Shown: positions 16,348 through 23,511 of the stretch, one piece after another
How positions within the stretch are numbered: position 1 is the stretch's first letter
Layout: every line of letters begins with the position of its first letter
Source of the DNA: Spirochaetales bacterium
GTDB taxonomy: Bacteria; Spirochaetota; Spirochaetia; Sphaerochaetales; Sphaerochaetaceae
Length of the DNA: 32,225 nt
Assembly: GCA_028723145.1 (NCBI GenBank)
Contig: JAQYFM010000280.1
Location: forward strand, 1-32,225
Reading direction: 5' to 3'
Program-made: the position numbers and the translations under genes
Notes under the pieces: generated by a model
The model's input: only the letters and a program-made list of their open reading frames with translations
What the model was told of the DNA's origin: nothing
The model's database searches: none

Positions 16348-17496
16348 ATGAAGAATAAAAAATTATATTTTACATGTGCTCTCTTGATGATTTTACTTGG
16401 AACAAGTGATGCACTTAGAGGAATTTTCTCTCCGTTATTTTTAACAGAGTTTGGGCTATCAATGTCCCAAATAAGTATTATTGTATCAGCAAGCTATTTA
16501 GGTAACTTAGTTTGTTTACTATTTGGTGGGGTTATCCTAGATAAGGTTGGTAGTAAAAAAGCAATGGTAGGCTTTGTCATTTTATTAATGGCATCTGAGC
16601 TTTTGCTACTTTTAGGTGCAAAATATGCATTTTTATTATTAGGTTTCTTCTTCTCTTTAGGTCTATCAACACTTTTAAATACTACTATGATTTTCCTCTC
16701 AAGAGAGTTTAGTTTAAAAAATCCATTATTTTACTTAAATATACTCTTCTTCTTACAAGGAATTGGAACTTCATTAAGCCAACTAGTATTAACAAAATTC
16801 TCATCTTCAATAGCAGTATGGAATGGAGTTATTATCTCTCTTGCCGTTTTATTAATACCTATTGCTTTTATTCTATTTACCTCAAAGTTTTCAGATGAAA
16901 AGAAAGCTGATAGCAACCTTAATGAAATTAAAAAGGGAAGAGTAAATAAATTAGCAATAGCACTATTAGCTTTAGCTTTAGCTTTTTACTTAATTGCAGA
17001 GCATGGAGTAACTAACTACATAGTATTGTATGGAACACAGCATTTAGCCCTTGATGCAGGTAAAGTAGGTGTAATGCTATCACTATTTTCCTTTGGTATT
17101 TTAAGTGGTAGATTAATTTTAGCTACCGTTAGTGATAAAATCGGTGGGGCAAAGATGGTATTTATCTGCTTATTAAGTGCCTCAATTGGATATTCAATTG
17201 TCTTTGCTTTTAACTCACTACCTTTACTATTCTTATGTGGCTTTGCAGTTTCAATTGTATACCCAACACTAACAGACCTTTCAAAGAGCTTTGTGCCTAG
17301 CTATATGAGTGCAAGAGCTACTACAATTGTAGTCTCTCTTGCCTCAATTTTAGATATTGGATTTAACTTTGTGTTTGGCTCTGTAATAGAAGCAATTGGC
17401 TATTCAAAGTCAATGGCAATTCTTCCATTAGCACTTTTTATCTCAACAGCAATTATGTTGTCGCTTCTGTTTGTTGGACAGAGAAAGTCTTCCTGA
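16348..17496 (+). CDS. MFS transporter
   Basis: This is a 382-residue major-facilitator protein with about twelve transmembrane helices and a central charged loop (SKFSDEKKADSNLNEIKKGR, about 180-199). The motif-A region after helix 2 reads GGVILDKVGSKKAM, and its second-half counterpart is GRLILATVSDKIGGAKM. It begins 1 nt after the GH38 stop and is surely in the same transcript, which points to uptake or efflux of a sugar produced or consumed by the mannosidase. The substrate is not identifiable. Its last 44 bp overlap, tail to tail, the end of the convergent regulator gene, with no terminator between them. Confidence 0.88.
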   Translation: MKNKKLYFTCALLMILLGTSDALRGIFSPLFLTEFGLSMSQISIIVSASYLGNLVCLLFGGVILDKVGSKKAMVGFVILLMASELLLLLGAKYAFLLLGFFFSLGLSTLLNTTMIFLSREFSLKNPLFYLNILFFLQGIGTSLSQLVLTKFSSSIAVWNGVIISLAVLLIPIAFILFTSKFSDEKKADSNLNEIKKGRVNKLAIALLALALAFYLIAEHGVTNYIVLYGTQHLALDAGKVGVMLSLFSFGILSGRLILATVSDKIGGAKMVFICLLSASIGYSIVFAFNSLPLLFLCGFAVSIVYPTLTDLSKSFVPSYMSARATTIVVSLASILDIGFNFVFGSVIEAIGYSKSMAILPLALFISTAIMLSLLFVGQRKSS

Positions 17497-19261
17497 TAAA
17501 AGCTAAATCATCTTTTAGAGAATCAATAGGGAGTTCTTCTCGGATCAAAGGAATGTTTACAGTCAATACTCTAGCAATATGAGGATAGATTTTAGCCATT
17601 ACGCCAGTTCCAAGAGGAACTCTTTCTCCTTCAATAATATCTTTAACATGCATTGCCATAAACTTCTTTTCAAAAAGACCTATTACCTCTTCAAAGAAGC
17701 TAAATGTATTATTTGATAAATCATCCTTTAATAGATTAACTGGATCAAAAATAAGCCTTAAATACTCATCATTATTTAATCTTTCAAGAAGCCTTGAAAC
17801 CATCTCTGGAGTATTAATTGTGTGCCTAATTACTGGCTCAATTGCGATAGGTACATCATACTTTCTTGCAATAGGTAAGAGGTGTTCTAGAGCTTCAACA
17901 ACTCTTTCAAATTGTATCTCTCTATTTTCATCACTGCAGTCACTAGTTTCTGTAGCAACACACTTAGCTCCAAGCTCTTTAGCAATTCGAAGCGCTACCT
18001 CAAATTCAGCAATTTGGTTATTCCACTTACTATCATTTAAGGAAGCTATATCGATATAGCAACCAAGAACTGAGATATCTAACCCTTGGTCTTTGATATC
18101 TTCAATATCATCGTAAGTTACCTCTAAATAAGAACGCATGTAAGGAAAACTTTTGTGGATTGCAAGCTGAATAGTTTCTGCGTTGTACTCTTGTAGTTTT
18201 GCTTTTAAATTCATTGGAATTGTTGACCCAAAGTCATGGGCTCTAACACCAACCTTCATAGACCCTCCATTTTTTGTTTTTTGTAGACCTTTAATATATA
18301 AGCGAGGAGGAAATTCTGCAGGAGCAACCTCTTCCTTCTCTGGATTTATCATACCCATTATTAAATTTTTTTTCACAGTATGGCTCTTTCTATAATCACT
18401 TGGGCTAATACCACAAAACTTATGGAAAACTCTATTAAATTGGCTTGTACTCGTAAAACCACATTTTTCAATTATTTCAGAAACAGTATCATCAGAATAA
18501 GCAAGCATTTGAAGTGCATTTCGTATTCTTACAGTTTGTACATAGTTAACAAAATTAATACCTGTAATATCCTTAAAGATATGGGATAGATAAAATGGAC
18601 TAATTGCATGGGTTTCTGCAACAGATTCTAGTGATACATCCTCACTATAATGATGATTTATATAGTCCATTACATAGTAAATCTTTTGTGAATTAGATTC
18701 TATTACCTTATTTTGGTCATAACAGTTTTGATTAATATTTTTATAAATTAACCACAAAAACTCGATAAATGCTGCATAATATGCAACCTGCCAGCGATCT
18801 TGTTTTTGTTTTCCAATTTGGAAGATTTCATTTATTTTACTTACAATTTCAGTTCGAATATTAACAGGAAATCTTATTATTGGTTGCTTTAAAGAAAAGA
18901 TTCCTAGAATTTTATTTAAATCATGCTCTAATCCTGGAATGCCAGCACCAAGATTAAAGTTAATAATTATTCGTTTTTGAGGTAAATTGACCTTAGGATA
19001 TACACTTTTATGGAGTAATCCTGGTTTAAGAAAAACCATATCATAAGCAATTAATTGATTAAATTCCCCATCAACTAGATGAGCTGTTGAGTCCTCTAAT
19101 GGGATAAATATTTCATAAAAGTTATGAAAGTGTTGTATGTTCATATTTACTGGATATGAACGTATATCATAATCAAAATAAATAAATAGAGGATCTATAT
19201 CTCTATTGAACTTAATTTTGAAACCTGGTTTGAAAAATAGAGAATTACTAGCACTATCCAT
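17453..19261 (-). CDS. AraC-family regulator fused to a sugar isomerase/epimerase-type TIM barrel
   Basis: This is a single open frame of 602 residues. Residues about 1-150 form a cupin-like AraC sensor (HFHNFYEIFIPLEDSTAHLVDG). Residues 193-292 are a full AraC DNA-binding domain with two helix-turn-helix units (VSLESVAETHAISPFYLSHIFK and CGFTSTSQFNRVFHKFCGISPSDYR). After a 40-residue linker, Met335 opens an AP-endonuclease-2/xylose-isomerase-like barrel (268 residues). Its metal-ligand-type positions are E475 (IAIEPV), D506 (IFDPVN), H538 (MHVKD) and E575/576 (IREELP). I start at the ATG 19261; the frame can be extended to a TTG at 19333, but that stretch contains operator repeats and no SD. 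GGAGGG sits 3 nt before the Met335 codon (18259), so a free barrel protein may also be made. It diverges from the 19566 gene and ends overlapping the MFS gene. Confidence 0.87.
   Translation of the reverse strand: MDSASNSLFFKPGFKIKFNRDIDPLFIYFDYDIRSYPVNMNIQHFHNFYEIFIPLEDSTAHLVDGEFNQLIAYDMVFLKPGLLHKSVYPKVNLPQKRIIINFNLGAGIPGLEHDLNKILGIFSLKQPIIRFPVNIRTEIVSKINEIFQIGKQKQDRWQVAYYAAFIEFLWLIYKNINQNCYDQNKVIESNSQKIYYVMDYINHHYSEDVSLESVAETHAISPFYLSHIFKDITGINFVNYVQTVRIRNALQMLAYSDDTVSEIIEKCGFTSTSQFNRVFHKFCGISPSDYRKSHTVKKNLIMGMINPEKEEVAPAEFPPRLYIKGLQKTKNGGSMKVGVRAHDFGSTIPMNLKAKLQEYNAETIQLAIHKSFPYMRSYLEVTYDDIEDIKDQGLDISVLGCYIDIASLNDSKWNNQIAEFEVALRIAKELGAKCVATETSDCSDENREIQFERVVEALEHLLPIARKYDVPIAIEPVIRHTINTPEMVSRLLERLNNDEYLRLIFDPVNLLKDDLSNNTFSFFEEVIGLFEKKFMAMHVKDIIEGERVPLGTGVMAKIYPHIARVLTVNIPLIREELPIDSLKDDLAFIRKTFSVQQTEATT
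18257..18268 (-). promoter_or_regulatory. Internal ribosome-binding site and ATG at the AraC/TIM-barrel junction
   Basis: On the minus strand GGAGGG (18268-18263) is followed by TCT and an in-frame ATG (18259-18257). The ATG coincides with the first residues of the isomerase-like domain (MKVGVRAHDFG). It could start a separate 268-residue protein. The spacing (3-4 nt) is short but the match to anti-SD is strong. Confidence 0.5.
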
Positions 19262-19278
19262 ACTATAGTGGTATATGG

Positions 19279-19322
19279 TTTTAGCAATAAATGCAACATT
19301 TTTCTTTATTTTTAGCAATAAA
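19279..19322. repeat. 13-bp direct repeat over the regulator's start (candidate autoregulatory operator)
   Basis: TTTTAGCAATAAA occurs at 19279-19291 and again at 19310-19322, a perfect direct repeat with a 31-bp period (three helical turns), the arrangement AraC-type regulators bind. The first copy continues into AATGCAACA, so 19279-19298 matches 19470-19489 at 17 of 20 positions. It lies 18-61 bp upstream of the ATG at 19261. Confidence 0.6.
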
Positions 19323-19377
19323 AAAGATGACAAAAATTATTTTTTATTGTTCTGATATCTGGTGATAAACGCTAAAT

Positions 19378-19396
19378 AATCTAAACTAATTAGATT
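19378..19396. repeat. Inverted repeat in the divergent regulator/enzyme intergenic region
   Basis: AATCTAA-N5-TTAGATT is a perfect 7-bp inverted repeat just downstream of the candidate regulator -10. It may be an operator, or chance in AT-rich DNA. Confidence 0.3.
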
Positions 19397-19398
19397 CT

Positions 19399-19428
19399 TT
19401 TATAAAACAAATTCTTAAAATGTGTAAA
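19399..19428 (-). promoter_or_regulatory. Candidate promoter of the AraC-isomerase gene
   Basis: On the minus strand TTTACA (19428-19423), an 18-bp spacer and TATAAA (19404-19399) would start transcription near 19392, placing the direct repeats in the 5' leader. A weaker alternative (TTGCAT 19296-19291, 15 bp, TATACC 19275-19270) lies within the repeats. Confidence 0.35.
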
Positions 19429-19472
19429 TAAAATTTCGTAGGCTAAAACTAGTGTTGTTTACTATAATTTTT

Positions 19473-19545
19473 TCGCAAAAAATGCAATACAAAGAGTTAT
19501 TGTTAGCAAGAATAAAGATGAATTTTTCACTAGTGGATATATACT
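19473..19545 (+). promoter_or_regulatory. Activator site and promoter of the 19566 gene
   Basis: TCGCAAAAAATGCA (19473-19486) is identical to 9013-9026 and is likewise followed after 53 bp by TATACT (19540-19545), without a recognisable -35. A second half-site, TTAGCAAGAA (19503-19512), lies exactly 31 bp after the first, next to the -35 position. The divergent AraC-type protein is the likely activator. Confidence 0.6.
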
Positions 19546-19565
19546 GAGTTCGACTGGAGGTAATG

Positions 19566-22079
19566 ATGAATTATCAGAAATTCTCACTTGATCATGGTTA
19601 TATAACAAGATGGCTTGTTTCTGAGGTTAGAAAGCAGGAAGTACATTCCGCTCCTGTTACAATTGACCAAGAACAAAATGTTTGGATTGGTTCTGTTGCA
19701 GCTGCTGAACATGTTAATCCAATTAGAACAGCATTTTTAGAAGATATTAAGAAAAATGGAATAGCTGATCCAGATTTTGAAGATTTCCAACCAGGTGGAA
19801 AGGTAAAGCTTCTCGGTACAACTTTAGGTTTATCTTATAGAGTACCTTTTGGTGATCCTGTTATCGGAAACTCATTTTTCTATTCAACACCACTTTGGAT
19901 AGCTCTTACTGCTGGAACAATTATTTCTTCACCTGACGATAGATGTGTAAAGGTTTTATGTTCTGTTAAAGGTGGTATGTCTCTATATGTAAATGGCAAA
20001 GAGCAGATTTCATTCCGCCCATATGAGAGAAATAATCAAGTTGATAAAGTATTTACTCTTAACCTCAAAAAAGGTGAAAACATTCTTCATGCAGTAATTG
20101 ATGAATTTGCAGAAAGAGATACTGAATGTACTATTGCATTAAGAATTGTAGAAGGTGAAGAGGGCTTAACTCAAATCCTTCCAATGGGTGATAGAGATAC
20201 TGCTTTAATTGATAAAGTTGAGGAAGCAATTAGAACTCTTAGCTTCGAGAAAAATAATTTTACTGAAGGTGATGTAAAAATCTATTGTGCTAATCCTTAT
20301 ACAGATAAGCCTTTTAAAGTTCATTTAAAGGGAGCAACTGAAGAAAATACTTTCTTACAGCTCTACCACGAATGTGATGCAGTTTTTGAAGCAGGAAAGA
20401 ATGAAGCAAATCTTGGACCTGTAGAATCATTCCCTGTTGGTTTTTTAAGATTTAATGTAACAGTTGAAGTTGAAAACTTAGTAATTCACACAATTAGAAC
20501 ATTTGAAAACTTCCCTTATTCTTTCTGTGATAAAGCTGCAAATAGTGTTAAGGAGAGAAAAAACCAAGCTTGGGAGTATCTTGCAAAGTATGGTGAGCAA
20601 AACGCAAATAGAGCAATGGCTCTCTTATTCACTAGAGGAGACAAAAAAGAAATCGATACTATCCTTCGTAGACAAATTGATTTTATCAATAAGAGAAGTG
20701 ACTGTTCAGACTTCTATCTCTCATATTTCCCATTCATGATTAGAAACTTCTCAGACTCTGGATTAATCAGTGAAGAAGTACTTCAAATGATGAAGGATTG
20801 TATTATCAACTTCCGTTACTGGCACGATGAACCAGGTGATGATGCAATGTGGTTCTATAGTGAAAACCATGCATTAATGTTCCATGTTTGTCAGTTAATT
20901 GCTGGTGAGTTATATCCTAATGCAATTTTTACAAATAGTGGTATGACAGGTATCCAGATGCAGGAAAAAGCTCTTGGAATGCTTAAGCCTTGGTTCGAGA
21001 CATTCTTCAAGTGTGGTTTCACAGAGTGGAATAGCCCTCCATATCTTCCAATTGATGCACTTGGCTTTGCATCTTTATATGCACAGACTCAAAATGAAGA
21101 GATGAAGGAGAATGCTAGAAAAGCACTTGATTACATCTTTAAGCTCTTAGCAATTACTTCATTTGATGGTGTATTTAGTACAACAAGTGGAAGAACATAT
21201 CTTAAGGAATTATTTGGTAACCACAGTAACTGTCCTTCATTTATCAACTGGATCGGTTATGGAATTGGTAACCAGAGCCATGCAGGTAAGGGTGTTGTAC
21301 CATTCTGTTTTAGTGATTACGAACCAAAAGAAGAAAACCTTGCACTTCATAAAGTAGAAGAGGGTAAAGCACTTTCTTGGAAGAGTACTCATGGCTACAA
21401 TGGTTATGCTGATATTACAGTTTATAAGACTTCTTCATACCTCCTTTCTGCTGCAAATGATTTTGAAGCAGGTAGAAGAGGCTTCCAAGAGGATGTTGTC
21501 CATGCGGTATTTAGTGCTGATGAGCATGTATTTATTAACCATCCTGGTGAATTTGCTCTCTTTGGACATGCAAGACCATCATACTGGGCTGGAAGTGGTA
21601 CTTTACCAAGAGTAAATCAATACAAAGGTTTTTGCTCAACATTTTATAAGCTTGATGAAAAACATCCTGTTGATTTCACTCATGCTTACTTCCCTGTTAA
21701 GGAGTTTAAGAAAGTATTAGCTAGAGGAAATTGGTATTTCGCTGAGTCAAAGAAGGGTGGTTTAATTGCTATCTATTCTTCAAACGGCATGACATTAACA
21801 ACTGATGGTCCTAATAGCGATAGAGAACTCTTAAGTAACGGTAGATCATGCTTATGGCTCATGAGATGTTCTTCTCTTTATAAGGAAGGTTCATTAGAAG
21901 CATTTGCTGATAAGATTTCAAAGCTTGAAGTAGCTATAAATGATGATGAATGGACCTTTAATGATCCTGAGTATGGCGTTCTTACTGGTGGATTTAAGAA
22001 AACATTATCTGTTAATGGGGTCGCTGAAGTTTATAAAGGTTATGACCCTGTAGGTGAATGCACATTCATTTGTGAATGA
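19566..22079 (+). CDS. Large cytoplasmic protein, probable carbohydrate-active enzyme of unassigned family
   Basis: This is an 837-residue protein without signal peptide, and I do not recognise its family. The N-terminal third (about 1-310) is beta-rich and contains LYVNGKEQISFRPYER, the look of the small beta-sandwich domains on rhamnosidases and mannosidases. The middle (about 325-580) is helical with repeated amphipathic segments, like an alpha/alpha toroid. It holds the most striking cluster, YWHDEPGDDAMWFYSENHAL (419-438), then CGFTEWNSPPYLPIDALGF (484-502) and SGRTYLKELFGNH. The C-terminal third is again beta-rich (HPGEFALFGHARPSYW, GGLIAIYSSNG). This layout resembles toroid-plus-beta-sandwich lyases and glycosidases, with acidic residues and W/Y/H available for catalysis. 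It shares its promoter element with the sugar ABC operon. GGAGG is 5 nt before 19566; an ATG one codon upstream (19563) is less well spaced. Confidence 0.6.
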   Translation: MNYQKFSLDHGYITRWLVSEVRKQEVHSAPVTIDQEQNVWIGSVAAAEHVNPIRTAFLEDIKKNGIADPDFEDFQPGGKVKLLGTTLGLSYRVPFGDPVIGNSFFYSTPLWIALTAGTIISSPDDRCVKVLCSVKGGMSLYVNGKEQISFRPYERNNQVDKVFTLNLKKGENILHAVIDEFAERDTECTIALRIVEGEEGLTQILPMGDRDTALIDKVEEAIRTLSFEKNNFTEGDVKIYCANPYTDKPFKVHLKGATEENTFLQLYHECDAVFEAGKNEANLGPVESFPVGFLRFNVTVEVENLVIHTIRTFENFPYSFCDKAANSVKERKNQAWEYLAKYGEQNANRAMALLFTRGDKKEIDTILRRQIDFINKRSDCSDFYLSYFPFMIRNFSDSGLISEEVLQMMKDCIINFRYWHDEPGDDAMWFYSENHALMFHVCQLIAGELYPNAIFTNSGMTGIQMQEKALGMLKPWFETFFKCGFTEWNSPPYLPIDALGFASLYAQTQNEEMKENARKALDYIFKLLAITSFDGVFSTTSGRTYLKELFGNHSNCPSFINWIGYGIGNQSHAGKGVVPFCFSDYEPKEENLALHKVEEGKALSWKSTHGYNGYADITVYKTSSYLLSAANDFEAGRRGFQEDVVHAVFSADEHVFINHPGEFALFGHARPSYWAGSGTLPRVNQYKGFCSTFYKLDEKHPVDFTHAYFPVKEFKKVLARGNWYFAESKKGGLIAIYSSNGMTLTTDGPNSDRELLSNGRSCLWLMRCSSLYKEGSLEAFADKISKLEVAINDDEWTFNDPEYGVLTGGFKKTLSVNGVAEVYKGYDPVGECTFICE

Positions 22080-22099
22080 TTAATATAGATTATTAAATT

Positions 22100-22133
22100 A
22101 AAGCTGGTACCTTTGTTTGGGTATCAGCTTTTT
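22100..22133. terminator. Bidirectional terminator between convergent genes
   Basis: AAAGCTGGTACC and GGTATCAGCTTT form a 12-bp stem (one G-U pair) with an 8-nt loop and a T-run at its end. On the minus strand the A tract and following AT-rich DNA can serve the convergent FAD-subunit gene, which ends at 22141. Confidence 0.85.
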
Positions 22134-22140
22134 ATATCAA

Positions 22141-23031
22141 TTACATTGAAAGACTCTTTTGATTTAACTCATCAATCATATTAAGTAGCATGCCTTTAAG
22201 CCTTACCTCTTGTAGCTGGCTAATTTCTCCAAGGTTATCTTTAATATATGTAATAATATATGAAAAGAAGGATGAAATGTGACCTTCATCACAAGGAAAT
22301 TGAAGAGAAGAGAAAATATTATCAATATCACGGCTCTGACAAAAACCTTTGTTAGGAAGTGTTATTATCAATTTACCTAATGAAATATTACTCTGCTCCA
22401 TCTTAGCTACAGCTGCAAGACTTACAGATGTATTTGATTCACTTAAAGGAGATCCTACACAATTAAAATATTGATAATCAAATTGTTGAATAGGAATTCT
22501 TATTCTTGATACTAGAGCATTTGGGGGTAGAGCAAGAGAACCATTTTTATCGTAGATTCTTGATATAGAAAACCACTTTGAGTGCATTCTCTTTTTTAGG
22601 TATCTTACCTCAACATTTGCATCAAGTAACATGAGTGTAGATGCAATAGGAGTTCTAAAAGAAGGTGTACAAAGACAGCCTCCGATAGTAATTCGGTTTC
22701 TAATTAACTTAGTTGCAGTACTATCTAGAGTGTTAATTAAAATCTTAGGAAGAAGTAGTGCTCCAACTGATTGAATTTTACTAAGAGATACCATACTTCC
22801 AAACTCAGCAAATCTATCATTGCGTTGGAAATGCTTTAACTCTTCTATTTTTTGAAGGGAGATAATTTCTACATTTGCAGAAGCAGAAGGATAGAAATTA
22901 GGTTGGCTCATTATATATGTACCACCCGCCCAAAGGAAAGTAATATTGTCTTTGTAGCTAATAATTGTATTTGTATATTCTGCAAGATTTTGTGGCTCAT
23001 GGACATTTGGACTTCTAAGCTCTGCGTACAT
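22141..23031 (-). CDS. FAD-binding subunit of a xanthine-dehydrogenase-family enzyme
   Basis: This is a 296-residue homologue of the FAD subunit (XdhB/CoxM type) that passes electrons from the iron-sulfur centres to FAD. The first FAD loop is FLWAGGTYIM (32-41), and the second is the region around LIRNRITIGG (109-118), which corresponds to the usual IRN-x-A-T-I-G-G-N pattern. LMLLDANVEV follows. The conserved asparagine after IGG is replaced by cysteine, so the loop is atypical. It overlaps the iron-sulfur gene by 17 nt and has AGGAGA about 8 nt before its ATG. It is the last gene of the operon and ends at a bidirectional terminator. The substrate is unknown. Confidence 0.8.
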   Translation of the reverse strand: MYAELRSPNVHEPQNLAEYTNTIISYKDNITFLWAGGTYIMSQPNFYPSASANVEIISLQKIEELKHFQRNDRFAEFGSMVSLSKIQSVGALLLPKILINTLDSTATKLIRNRITIGGCLCTPSFRTPIASTLMLLDANVEVRYLKKRMHSKWFSISRIYDKNGSLALPPNALVSRIRIPIQQFDYQYFNCVGSPLSESNTSVSLAAVAKMEQSNISLGKLIITLPNKGFCQSRDIDNIFSSLQFPCDEGHISSFFSYIITYIKDNLGEISQLQEVRLKGMLLNMIDELNQKSLSM

Positions 23032-23509
23032 TTCTCTTTCTCCTGATCACAAGTGCTGCATTTACTATTGCAAGAAAACCTGTTGGGTCTATGCAGTGGC
23101 ATTTTATTAATGAACTTTCTTGTAATACCTCTTGGGTATTGATCGGAAAGTCATTATTTTCATAACGTCTTAAGATATCCTCTATTAGTAGTGTTTGAGA
23201 TGCATAACAATTTTTACAAGGTGAAATACCTGTATTAAAGTATGCTCTTTCAATATCACGGTAGTCACGAGATTTTGAGAAGGAATCGAATGTAATAATA
23301 CTACTATCTTTGAGTGCGAATGCTGGAATTAAGCATGAAAGTACTGCTTTACCATTAAAGAGTACCATACACTTTCCACAATGTTTTCCATTACAGTGGG
23401 TTTTTACAGAGGAGATATCTACACTTTCCATTAATATTAATGAAAGAGGTTTAGTTGAGTTCACTGTAAGTGATAAATCTTTGCCATCAACATTGAATTC
23501 AATTCTCAT
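23015..23509 (-). CDS. [2Fe-2S] subunit of a xanthine-dehydrogenase-family enzyme
   Basis: This is a 164-residue homologue of the small iron-sulfur subunit (XdhC/CoxS type). The plant-ferredoxin-like N-terminal domain has C39-x4-C44-x2-C47 and C59 (HCNGKHCGKC, then LSC). The helical second domain has C98-x2-C101 (SPCKNCYAS) and C137-x-C139 (IKCHCIDPTGFLAIVNAAL). All eight cysteines for two [2Fe-2S] clusters are therefore kept, although surrounding residues diverge from the usual C-G-F-C and C-R-C-T-G-Y forms. GAGGA lies upstream of the ATG, within the end of the large-subunit gene. Confidence 0.85.
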   Translation of the reverse strand: MRIEFNVDGKDLSLTVNSTKPLSLILMESVDISSVKTHCNGKHCGKCMVLFNGKAVLSCLIPAFALKDSSIITFDSFSKSRDYRDIERAYFNTGISPCKNCYASQTLLIEDILRRYENNDFPINTQEVLQESSLIKCHCIDPTGFLAIVNAALVIRRKRNVRRA

Positions 23510-23511
23510 CT

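Noticed and set aside
19262..19333. TTG-initiated N-terminal extension of the AraC-isomerase protein (24 residues)
   Set aside because: It starts with TTG without a ribosome-binding site, its sequence is not AraC-like, and the DNA consists largely of the 13-bp direct repeats, which read better as operator.
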